Shown in pieces: positions 17,467 through 24,304 of a DNA stretch of 64,000 nt (the first letter of the stretch is position 1; each line of letters opens with the position of its first letter). The stretch covers positions 3,162,001-3,226,000 of the forward strand of contig NZ_CP018139.1 in NCBI RefSeq assembly GCF_001886615.1. The letters run 5' to 3'. Both the position numbers and the translations under genes were made by a program. The stretch is from Halomonas aestuarii. Its GTDB lineage: Bacteria > Pseudomonadota > Gammaproteobacteria > Pseudomonadales > Halomonadaceae. The notes under the pieces are model-generated. The model saw nothing but the letters and a program-made list of their open reading frames with translations, was not told where the DNA came from and did not search any database.

Positions 17467-17666
17467 GGAGAGGGAGACGGTTCGACGTCGAGGCCCAGGC
17501 GAGCCTGCCGGTCGCAGCGGTCGCAGGTGACCCTGGCCAGGTCGTGGTCGAGGGCTTCGATGGTGAACTCCTGCCAGTCGTTGGCCCGGGCGATCTCGAT
17601 GGTGCCGCAGGCGCAGGACAGGATGCGCCGGCCCTGCGGGTCGAGGTCGAGCGTGATGGGTCGCAT
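17451..17666 (-). CDS. Small protein with CxC and CxxC pairs
   Basis: A 71-residue protein with no family I recognise. Two cysteine pairs (SCACGT near residue 18 and TCDRCDRQ near residue 47) are spaced like a zinc-ribbon. The start at 17666 is preceded by GGGAGGG, a strong ribosome site; a longer reading frame from 17732 lacks one. It overlaps the 3' end of the MBL nuclease gene on the opposite strand by 16 bases. The good ribosome site and the ordered Cys pairs argue that it is real. Confidence 0.6.
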   Translation of the reverse strand: MRPITLDLDPQGRRILSCACGTIEIARANDWQEFTIEALDHDLARVTCDRCDRQARLGLDVEPSPSPQPTW

Positions 17667-17776
17667 GGGAAATCCCTCCCCGGATTGTCCCGATGGTACG
17701 TCAGGGCGACGCTCCAACCCGTGCGAGAACACGGCGATGGGGCGTAAGCGATAACGTCGGTTTGACTCACGCGGGC

Positions 17777-19834
17777 CTAGTCCCAGCTGTTGTCGTAGTC
17801 CTCCCAGTAGCGGCCGAGGTCGCGTTCCTCGGTGAGGTCGTAGAGCTGATAGCGACGATTGAGGCGGGCGCCGCCGTCGCGGGTGAGGGGCTGCCAGGCG
17901 ATGCTGGCGCGGCTGCGGCTGGAGCGCACGAAGAAGGCGTCCATGGGGATGGAGAGGTAGAGCGCCTTGTCGAAGCTGCCTTCGCCGAATTTGTCGCCGG
18001 CATCGGTGAAGGTGGCCCAGGCGCCCACGCGCACGCCGTTGTCGAATTCCCGGGAAAGGTCCAGGGTGGTGCCGATATCGCCGGCGAGGTAGCGCCCCAC
18101 GCTCAGCTTGGCCAGCACGTCCTCGATGCCGGTCTCCAGGTAGGCGCTGAGGTGGCCCGTCCAGACGTCATAGTCGCGCAGGCCGAACTGCTGGTCGAAC
18201 TCGCGCTGGCGCACCCAGTTGAGGTCCGCGCCCAGGGCCAGCGGGCTGTTGAAGGGGCGGAAGAGCAGCTCGCCCCCCGCGCCGGCATACATCATCTCCA
18301 GCAGGCCGCCGTAGCCCATGGCGTACCAGTCGTCGCCGAGCTGGGCGGTGCGGGTGTACTGCAGGTTGCCGATGCCCACGTCGGCCTCGGCCAGGTAATC
18401 GCCGATGTAGGTACGCACCCGCGGCAGGTCGGAATTGGCGATGTAGTCGTAGTCGTCGAGGTTGTCGGCCAGCGTGGCGGTCAGGCTGCCGGAGAACCAG
18501 CCATTCGGGTCGGTCGCGTATTCCGCGGACGCATGGGCCGAGAGGCGATAGAGGTAGCCGTCCGGGCCACCGAAGTTCTGCTCGATGGCGGGGCCGACCT
18601 GCCAGCTGAAGCGTTGCGGATCGGCCTGGTAGAGCAGCTCTCCGCCGGGCTCGTCCAGGCTGGCGTGGGCATAGAGGCCGTAACGGTGATCGTGCTGCCG
18701 CTCGCTGGAAGCCGCCGCCGCGGTGAAGGCCGCACGGTCATGGACGTCCTCGCGCAGGTCCATGCCGCGGCTCTGCCAGCGGTAGCGGAAGGTCTCCACG
18801 GAATCGTCGGCATTGGCCTCGAGGATCCGTCCGGCCCGTGCCTCGCTCTTCGCCAGGTTGCGGAAGGTGGTGGGCTCGCCGGTCACCGTCAGGTCGTCAC
18901 CCTGCTGGCGGATCTCGCGTACGCGGATGCCGGCGTTGGCCTGCAGGCGGCTCGCCACTGCGGGCCAGTTCTGTTCCGGCGCGGCATCCAGCGGGCGGGG
19001 AGGCGGGTCGCGCTTCACCTGGGCGAGCCCCGCCAGGTTGGTGGAGAAGCTCACCCCGGCCATGGCGGTGTTGCCTCGCTGCCAGCCGGTGCGCAGCTCG
19101 ATGTTGTCGGTGAGCCGGAAGCGGGCCCCCAGGTTGATGCGCGAGTCCTGGACCTGGTCGTTGTCCAGGGGCTCGTTGGCGTAGTCATTGCCCTCGACTT
19201 CCAACTGCAGCACCAGGGGCTCCCAGGGGGTCTGGTACTCCACGCCGCCGAAGATCGCCATGGGGCCTCGGAACAGCTGGCTCAGAGCGAATTCGCCGCC
19301 CTGGTCGCCGCCGGCATCCTCCGGGCGGTTGTCGAAGCGATGGTCCAGCCAGCCCAGCGGGGAGTCCACGTCCGCCGCGTTGCCTAGGTAGCCCCAGCCG
19401 AGTCCCAGGGTAAAGTCCAGGTCGTACCAGCGCTTGCTGGCCACCAGGTATTCGGCGCCGAACTGAGTTGTGCCGCCCCCGTCCCTCAACCCGACGGCTA
19501 GTTCCGGCCAATAGCGGCTCTCTTCCCGCAGGCGCAGCTTGGCGTCGATGCCCTTGTCGAGGTAGTCACGATCCCCCGCGATGCTGGGTCCGAACAGGCG
19601 GTTCTCCACCGAGACATAGCGAAAGCCCGCCTCCAGCCAGTCGGTGGGCTGCACGAATACCGAGTAGCGGCGATAGGGCGCGGTGCGGCTCCAGTTGACC
19701 GAGAAGTGACCGAGCTCACCCATGCGGGCAGTCGGGGTCTGCATCAGGCCGACGCCACCGAAGTCGCTCTGGCCACGGCCCAGGCGCACTGAATCGCCAT
19801 CTGCCAGGGCGGGGACTGCAGCTACAAGGCTCAA
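17777..19834 (-). CDS. yjbH: YjbH/GfcD-type outer-membrane exopolysaccharide protein, 5' end shifted out of frame by heptamer repeats
   Basis: Large predicted outer-membrane beta-barrel of the yjbEFGH (gfcABCD) exopolysaccharide operon. The start of the mature protein (QSDFGGVGLMQTPTARMGEL) is the YjbH hallmark, followed by alternating beta-strand sequence and a C-terminal aromatic residue pair. As written the frame opens only at a TTG (19834), giving 685 residues with a signal-peptide fragment (SLVAAVPALA) but no basic n-region. An ATG at 19922 overlaps the yjbG stop (ATGA) but is one base out of frame with this gene because of three 7-base repeats at 19836-19856. Removing one repeat joins the frames and restores a full signal peptide. 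The gene may therefore be in an OFF state. Confidence 0.8.
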   Translation of the reverse strand: MSLVAAVPALADGDSVRLGRGQSDFGGVGLMQTPTARMGELGHFSVNWSRTAPYRRYSVFVQPTDWLEAGFRYVSVENRLFGPSIAGDRDYLDKGIDAKLRLREESRYWPELAVGLRDGGGTTQFGAEYLVASKRWYDLDFTLGLGWGYLGNAADVDSPLGWLDHRFDNRPEDAGGDQGGEFALSQLFRGPMAIFGGVEYQTPWEPLVLQLEVEGNDYANEPLDNDQVQDSRINLGARFRLTDNIELRTGWQRGNTAMAGVSFSTNLAGLAQVKRDPPPRPLDAAPEQNWPAVASRLQANAGIRVREIRQQGDDLTVTGEPTTFRNLAKSEARAGRILEANADDSVETFRYRWQSRGMDLREDVHDRAAFTAAAASSERQHDHRYGLYAHASLDEPGGELLYQADPQRFSWQVGPAIEQNFGGPDGYLYRLSAHASAEYATDPNGWFSGSLTATLADNLDDYDYIANSDLPRVRTYIGDYLAEADVGIGNLQYTRTAQLGDDWYAMGYGGLLEMMYAGAGGELLFRPFNSPLALGADLNWVRQREFDQQFGLRDYDVWTGHLSAYLETGIEDVLAKLSVGRYLAGDIGTTLDLSREFDNGVRVGAWATFTDAGDKFGEGSFDKALYLSIPMDAFFVRSSRSRASIAWQPLTRDGGARLNRRYQLYDLTEERDLGRYWEDYDNSWD

Positions 19835-19835
19835 G

Positions 19836-19891
19836 CTACAAGCTACAAGCTACAAGCTTCGGCAGCTTGCAGCTTGCGGCTTGCGGCTTGC
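19836..19891 (-). repeat. Heptanucleotide repeat arrays at the yjbH start
   Basis: On the minus strand, four GCAAGC(C/T) heptamers (19864-19891) are followed by three exact CTTGTAG heptamers (19836-19856). The two arrays are partly inverted copies of each other, so the region can also fold as a hairpin. Seven is not a multiple of three, so each gain or loss of a unit changes the reading frame between the ATG at 19922 and the yjbH body. Confidence 0.9.
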
Positions 19892-19918
19892 GCCTTAAAT
19901 GTTTGAATTCCTTGCTAA

Positions 19919-20728
19919 TCATTCCCCGGCCTCGTGCCTCTGCATCCCCTCGGCTCCTTTCGCCTTCCAGAGCATGCAGTCATCGCCGGGCAGGCGGGTG
20001 GCGAGCCAGGCGGCAAGCTTGCGGTTGATCAGGTCGCCTTCGCGGGTGCCGCCGAGGCCTCGCTCGGGCAGCTGGACGACGATGCGGGCGCCGGGGGCCA
20101 GGGGGGCGTTCTGGTGGTTCCAGGCGGCGATACCCCTTTCGTGCCGTTCACCCTGGGGCGTGATTACCACAGCGGTGTCGATGCCTCGGGTGGCGCCGGC
20201 GGGCAGGGCGGCCAGGGCCGTATCCAGCCTCATCCCGGGCTGCCACGCCAGGCGCTCGACCCCGTTCCGCGTCCAGGCCTCGATCCAGGCCGGCGGCGCA
20301 CAGGTGCCCAGCAGGGTGATATTGGCCATCGCGGGATTGCGGCGCAGATCACTGGCGAGGGCTGGCAGGCCCAGCGCTTCCGGTGAGCGGGCGGGCAGGG
20401 CGTCGTGCTCTGCCAGCGCCAGCGCCAGCGCCTGCGCCCAGGCCGCCAGGCCGCGGGCGCTCTGGCGGTCGCCACGGGCCGTTACCACCGCCGCCAGCCC
20501 CTCCAGTTCGGCGACCAGGCGTGCCTGACGAGCGTCAAGATCGGCGGCATCGTTGGCGCGCAGCGCATAGCTGTAGGCCCAGTCGAAGGGCGGCTGGTCA
20601 CGGGCCTGGTTCTCTTCCTGCCAGGCCAGCCAGGCCTCCACCAGGGTGGGCGGCGCCGTGGCGGGCTGGGCCTCAGCCACAAGGGGAAGCATGGCCAGCA
20701 GGGCGGCCAGTAACGTGGTTCTGTGCAT
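19919..20728 (-). CDS. yjbG: YjbG/GfcC-family capsule/exopolysaccharide periplasmic protein
   Basis: A 269-residue protein with a signal peptide (MHRTTLLAALLAMLPLVAEA) and the GfcC-type body: an early LARNDAADLDARQARL-like region, LLGTCAPPAW, and two ubiquitin-like domains expected for the family. GfcC/YjbG acts in the periplasm in group 4 capsule or exopolysaccharide secretion. I chose the ATG at 20728; a start at 20776 would place 16 unlikely residues before the signal peptide. It lies 20 bases after yjbF, and its stop codon overlaps the natural ATG of yjbH (ATGA). Confidence 0.82.
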   Translation of the reverse strand: MHRTTLLAALLAMLPLVAEAQPATAPPTLVEAWLAWQEENQARDQPPFDWAYSYALRANDAADLDARQARLVAELEGLAAVVTARGDRQSARGLAAWAQALALALAEHDALPARSPEALGLPALASDLRRNPAMANITLLGTCAPPAWIEAWTRNGVERLAWQPGMRLDTALAALPAGATRGIDTAVVITPQGERHERGIAAWNHQNAPLAPGARIVVQLPERGLGGTREGDLINRKLAAWLATRLPGDDCMLWKAKGAEGMQRHEAGE

Positions 20729-20748
20729 GGGAAAGGGTGCCTTGCGAA

Positions 20749-21441
20749 CTACCACCAGTGACGAGCGACCTGCCACTGCATTGTTGGGGCGCCGGGCCAG
20801 GGCGTCTCACGCACCGCCCAGAGGTGGCGGCTGACCGGATCACGCCAGAAAATGGATCTGGTCGTCTCGCCATTGGCCCAGGCCAGGGTCGCCTCGCAGC
20901 GTTCCAGAGACCGGCTGCCTAGGGGGAGATCGACCGTATCGGTAGCGTTACAGCGCATCTCGGCGCGCGCCTCACCTTGCCGTAACTGCGCCTCACGATC
21001 ACGCCAGTGGCGCACCAGCGAATAGGAGTAGGGGGTATCCTGGCGCCAGGGCCGGCTGGATCCATACTGGGTCTGACCATGCCGGGCCGCGCTGTAGCGG
21101 GTGCCGAGCAGGTCCTCCGGCAGGCCGGCAGTGGCATGCAGGCCACCATCGTGCAACTCGAGCACACCACCGCTTCGCGAGGGCCAGTAGCTGATGCTTC
21201 CCGCCTGGGCGCCCATCACCAGCAGCCCCTGCACGTCGCCCAGTCGCGCCGAGAGCGTGGCATGGGGGATCGAGGCGGCCCGTTCATCGACGCGATCGTT
21301 TGCCGGCATGAGCGCCTGGAATGACGCCCCCAACGGGGTGGCGCCCGAGCTGGCGCAGCCGGCCAGGAGCAGCGGCAGCAGGCACGACAAGACCGCCCGA
21401 AGGCGGCCTTGAGTCATGCCTGTGGCGTACCGTCGTTGCAT
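20749..21441 (-). CDS. yjbF: YjbF/GfcB-family lipoprotein
   Basis: Outer-membrane lipoprotein of the yjbEFGH operon, 230 residues from the first ATG. The lipobox is LLLAGC (Cys29 from this start). The body has the family's beta-rich repeats with DLLGTRYSAARHGQTQYG and the C-terminal FWRDPVSRHLWAVRETPWPG. The ATG at 21441 lies two bases after the yjbE stop, which suggests translational coupling; ATG 21417 would give a shorter, equally good signal peptide. Neither has a clear ribosome site. Confidence 0.82.
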   Translation of the reverse strand: MQRRYATGMTQGRLRAVLSCLLPLLLAGCASSGATPLGASFQALMPANDRVDERAASIPHATLSARLGDVQGLLVMGAQAGSISYWPSRSGGVLELHDGGLHATAGLPEDLLGTRYSAARHGQTQYGSSRPWRQDTPYSYSLVRHWRDREAQLRQGEARAEMRCNATDTVDLPLGSRSLERCEATLAWANGETTRSIFWRDPVSRHLWAVRETPWPGAPTMQWQVARHWW

Positions 21442-21443
21442 GA

Positions 21444-21797
21444 TCAGTTGGTACCGGTGGTTCCCGTGGTGCCGGAGCCGCCGCCGTCATCACCGCCACC
21501 GACGGCGCTGACCCCGACCCCCACGGCCACGGCACCGGCGACGGCCAGGCCGGTCAGCGCCGCGGTGGAAAGCCCGGTGGCGGCGGCCAGGCCGGCCAGG
21601 CCGCCGGAGGTGGCGGCACCGCCAGCAGCAACGCCGGTTGCCGACGCCGCGCCCGCCCCGGCGCCCGCACTGGCTCCAGCGCCTGCGCCCGCACCGGATC
21701 CGGCACCCGCGGCGGCGCCGGTTTCCGACTGGGCCATGGCCAGCGGAGATGCCAGCATCCCGGCAATGGCGATCAAAGCAGCAACTTTCTTGAACAT
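21444..21797 (-). CDS. yjbE: YjbE/GfcA-like small secreted Gly/Ala/Thr-rich protein
   Basis: A 117-residue protein with a clear signal peptide (MFKKVAALIAIAGMLASPLA, cleavage near AMA/Q). The mature part is almost entirely Gly, Ala, Ser and Thr, with a hydrophobic stretch (AGAVAVGVGVSAVGGG) and a Gly-Thr tail. YjbE/GfcA proteins have this composition and open the operon. The function is not established; a surface or secreted role tied to polysaccharide export is the usual inference. A strong AAGGGAG ribosome site precedes the ATG. It is divergent from wza. Confidence 0.78.
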   Translation of the reverse strand: MFKKVAALIAIAGMLASPLAMAQSETGAAAGAGSGAGAGAGASAGAGAGAASATGVAAGGAATSGGLAGLAAATGLSTAALTGLAVAGAVAVGVGVSAVGGGDDGGGSGTTGTTGTN

Positions 21798-22183
21798 CCT
21801 GTTTCTCCCTTGCGTTGCGTACGGCAGCTAATACGATTGGCTGCCCACCCTAATGCTTCGGCAGAGTCCATGTTAGGCCCTGAGGATGAGGATGTCTTGG
21901 TGGTAAATCGAAAAAACCATTATCTGCCAAGGGCGTACGAGGCTGCCGACGGTGCTTGTAAGAGATATCGTACAAAGAGTCTTTATCACCTCGATACGGT
22001 AGAAATACCCGACTGACATATGTAAAGTTCTGGCCCTTTCAAGATCGTTTTTTCAATACCGACAGGCACTTGCATGTTGTTGCATGTTGTCAAACAGCGA
22101 CAGGCCTCGGGGATGCGCCATGACACCTCGGGGCGGTAGCGTGTTCGAACGCCCGAGTTTCCCCATTGAACAGGCATCTCCCT
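21798..22183. other. yjbE-wza divergent regulatory region
   Basis: These 386 bases have no convincing gene. They hold the promoters of yjbEFGH (leftward) and wza (rightward), an AT-rich centre, two tandem TTGCATGTTG copies at about 22072-22091 and the ops element described separately. I could not assign -35/-10 boxes with confidence. Confidence 0.5.
22132..22143 (+). promoter_or_regulatory. ops element (RfaH recruitment site) before wza1
   Basis: GGCGGTAGCGTG matches the operon-polarity-suppressor core of JUMPstart sequences that pauses RNA polymerase and loads RfaH. It ends 40 bases before the wza start. The wza ribosome site is weak, which fits RfaH-assisted ribosome loading. Confidence 0.88.
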
Positions 22184-23314
22184 ATGCACCATTCAAAGCC
22201 CATCAAGCTGCTGCTGGCACTGAGTGGTGCCATCCTGTTGTCCGGTTGCGCCTTCGCACCGGGCAGCCATTTCTCATCCCGCACCGAAAGCGCCCCCGTC
22301 GATGATCTCGTCGATATCGAGCCGATCACCCTGGGCCTGATCAATGCCCAGCGCCCGGCGGCAGGCGCCGATCGACTCGAGACCCTCAGCGAGGAGCAGC
22401 GAGCCGCGATCGAGGGCTACGACTATCGTATCGGCAAGGGCGACATCCTTAGCATCATCGTCTACGACCATCCCGAGCTGACGATCCCCTCCGGCAGCGA
22501 GCGCAGCGCCGAGGAGGCCGGCAATACCGTCCATCAGGACGGCACCATCTGCTATCCCTTCATCGGGCGCCTCGAGGTGGCCGGGCGAACCGTCAAGGAG
22601 GTCCGCGACGAACTTGCGCGGCGCCTCGAGCCCTATATCGCCGCGCCTCAGGTAGAGGTGAAGGTCGCCGCCTTCAACTCGCAGGAGGTGCAGGTCACCG
22701 GCGAGGTCAATGAACCTTCTCGTCTGCCGGTCACCAATGTGCCGATGACCGTGATGGATGCCATCAGCCTGACTGGCGGGCTCGGGCCGCAGGCCAACTG
22801 GCATGACGTGATCCTTCTGCGCTACGGAGAGAGGCGCGTCCTGTCGCTCTATGACATGCTCAACGAGGGCGAACTCAGCCAGGACCTGCTGCTGCGCGAC
22901 GGCGACGTCCTGCATGTGCCGGACCTCGGCAGCCAGAAAATCTTCGTGATGGGCGAGGTAGGTGAGCCCCAGGTCCTTCCGATGGGCCGCTCGCCCATGA
23001 GCCTCACCGAGGCGCTCACTCGCTCCGGCAGCTTCAACGAAGCCCAGGCCGACGCCAGCGGTATCTTCGTGTTTCGCCGCCACCAGAAGCGCAGTGACAA
23101 GCTGGTGACCGTCTATCAGCTGGACGCTCGCAACGCCGCCGCCATGGTGCTGGGCACCGAGTTCCGGCTCGAGCCCACCGATGTCGTCTACGTCATCACC
23201 ACACCGCTGGGCCGCTGGAACCGCGTGATCGGCCAGCTGCTGCCGACGGTGACCGCGGTTTATCAGGTGACCCGCGCGGCGAATGATGCTAACGACCTGC
23301 GGAATGACTTCTGA
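22184..23314 (+). CDS. wza: Wza-type outer-membrane polysaccharide export lipoprotein (first copy)
   Basis: Octameric outer-membrane channel for capsule or exopolysaccharide. 376 residues, close to E. coli Wza (379). It has a lipoprotein signal (LLLALSGAILLSGC), a poly-export domain beginning YRIGKGDILSIIVYDHPELT near residue 85, SLBB-like domains (VQVTGEVNEPSRLPVTNVP, IFVMGEVGEPQ) and the C-terminal amphipathic helix that lines the pore. I chose ATG 22184; the frame extends to a TTG at 22166 without added conservation. The stop overlaps the wzb ATG (TGATG). Confidence 0.95.
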   Translation: MHHSKPIKLLLALSGAILLSGCAFAPGSHFSSRTESAPVDDLVDIEPITLGLINAQRPAAGADRLETLSEEQRAAIEGYDYRIGKGDILSIIVYDHPELTIPSGSERSAEEAGNTVHQDGTICYPFIGRLEVAGRTVKEVRDELARRLEPYIAAPQVEVKVAAFNSQEVQVTGEVNEPSRLPVTNVPMTVMDAISLTGGLGPQANWHDVILLRYGERRVLSLYDMLNEGELSQDLLLRDGDVLHVPDLGSQKIFVMGEVGEPQVLPMGRSPMSLTEALTRSGSFNEAQADASGIFVFRRHQKRSDKLVTVYQLDARNAAAMVLGTEFRLEPTDVVYVITTPLGRWNRVIGQLLPTVTAVYQVTRAANDANDLRNDF

Positions 23315-23754
23315 TGTTCCAGCACATTCTGGTGGTCTGCACCGGCAACATCTGCCGCAGCCCGGTGGCCGCCGCCATGCTGGCCAGGAACTTGCCCGAC
23401 AGGCGGGTCGAATCCGCCGGGTTGGGCGCCCTGGTCGGCCACGGCGTCGAGCCCACCGCCCGCGAACTCGCCGAGGCCGACGGCCTGGACCTGTCCGACC
23501 ACCATGCCCGCCAGCTGACCGGCAAGATGCTGACCGAGGCCGACCTGGTCCTGGTGATGAGCGAAGGCCAGCGCCACGCCGTCGCCGACCTCGCCCCCGA
23601 GGCACTTGGCAAGACCATGCTGCTCGGCAAATGGCTTGATGATGGCCGAGGACGCGAGATCCCGGATCCTTACCGAAAGAGCCGCCAGGCGTTCGAGCAT
23701 GTGCATGAGCTGTTGAAGGAAGCCACAGCAGCCTGGGCGAAGAAGCTGTCGTAG
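23314..23754 (+). CDS. wzb: Low-molecular-weight protein tyrosine phosphatase (Wzb)
   Basis: Cytoplasmic phosphatase that dephosphorylates the Wzc tyrosine tail and so allows polymer assembly to cycle. The 146-residue protein carries the P-loop CTGNICRSP (Cys9, Arg15) and the general-acid loop DPYRKS near residue 116. It overlaps wza by one base. The stop codon directly abuts a CAAGCTAC-type repeat. It is the only phosphatase of this type in the window and would have to serve both Wzc kinases. Confidence 0.95.
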   Translation: MFQHILVVCTGNICRSPVAAAMLARNLPDRRVESAGLGALVGHGVEPTARELAEADGLDLSDHHARQLTGKMLTEADLVLVMSEGQRHAVADLAPEALGKTMLLGKWLDDGRGREIPDPYRKSRQAFEHVHELLKEATAAWAKKLS

Positions 23755-23755
23755 C

Positions 23756-23828
23756 TACAAGTGGCAAGCTACAAGCTGCAAGGAACCCCAAAGGGCGAAC
23801 TGCGAGGGGCGAGGGGCGAGGGGCGAGG
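23756..23828 (+). repeat. Heptad repeat block downstream of wzb
   Basis: The first part (23756-23792: GCTACAAG, CAAGCTACAAGCTGCAAGG) belongs to the same CAAGCTA family found at the yjbH start and is nearly the inverted copy of 24243-24275. It is followed by three exact GAGGGGC heptamers (23804-23824). Confidence 0.8.
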
Positions 23829-23848
23829 AATCGCGATGAGGTAGCGTC

Positions 23849-24190
23849 ATGCAATTCGAGGATCTCCAGGTCTGGAAGCGGTCCGCTCGGCTATGTGCCG
23901 ATGTCTACATCCAGCTCAAGAGCTGCCGCGACTTCGGCTTCAAGGACCAGATAACGCGTTCTGCCTTGTCAATTGCCAGCAATATCGCCGAAGGCTATGA
24001 GCGAGAGAGCGAAAAGGATCGAGTCAGGTTCTTGAGTTATTCGAAGGGCTCGTGTGGCGAACTGAGAACGCAAATCTATATCGGCATCGAGATCGGCTAC
24101 ATAAGCAAGCCACTGGGTCATAAGTGGGCTCAGGAAACCCTTGAAATCTCCAAGATGCTGCACGGCCTGATGGCCTCCTTCCGTCGCTAG
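23849..24190 (+). CDS. Four-helix-bundle protein (S23 / 23S-rRNA-intervening-sequence family)
   Basis: A 113-residue helical protein matching the bS23-like four-helix-bundle family: FEDLQVWKRSARL at the start, FGFKDQITRSALSIASNIAEGYER in the middle and a C-terminal EISKMLHGLMASF helix. Members occur inside 23S rRNA intervening sequences and also, as here, in polysaccharide loci; their role is unknown. It has a GAGGT ribosome site. It sits between wzb and wzc, which are normally adjacent, and is bracketed by inverted heptad repeats, so it looks like an inserted cassette. Confidence 0.88.
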   Translation: MQFEDLQVWKRSARLCADVYIQLKSCRDFGFKDQITRSALSIASNIAEGYERESEKDRVRFLSYSKGSCGELRTQIYIGIEIGYISKPLGHKWAQETLEISKMLHGLMASFRR

Positions 24191-24242
24191 TCACGCCCGC
24201 AACATATTCTTCACTATTCATCAACATATTGGACGCTGGGTT

Positions 24243-24275
24243 TCCTTGCAGCTTGCTCCTTGTAGCTTGTAGCTG
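24243..24275 (-). repeat. Inverted copy of the CAAGCTA-family repeat upstream of wzc
   Basis: Contains CCTTGCAGCTTG and CCTTGTAGCTTGTAGC. Read on the minus strand it is close to the block after wzb, so the two form inverted repeats around the four-helix-bundle gene. Confidence 0.75.
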
Positions 24276-24304
24276 AACCACACGGCCCGGAGAACTCACC
24301 CCAG

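Noticed and set aside
17693..19387. Long plus-strand frame opposite yjbH
   Set aside because: Mirror of the real gene's codon pattern; no family similarity.
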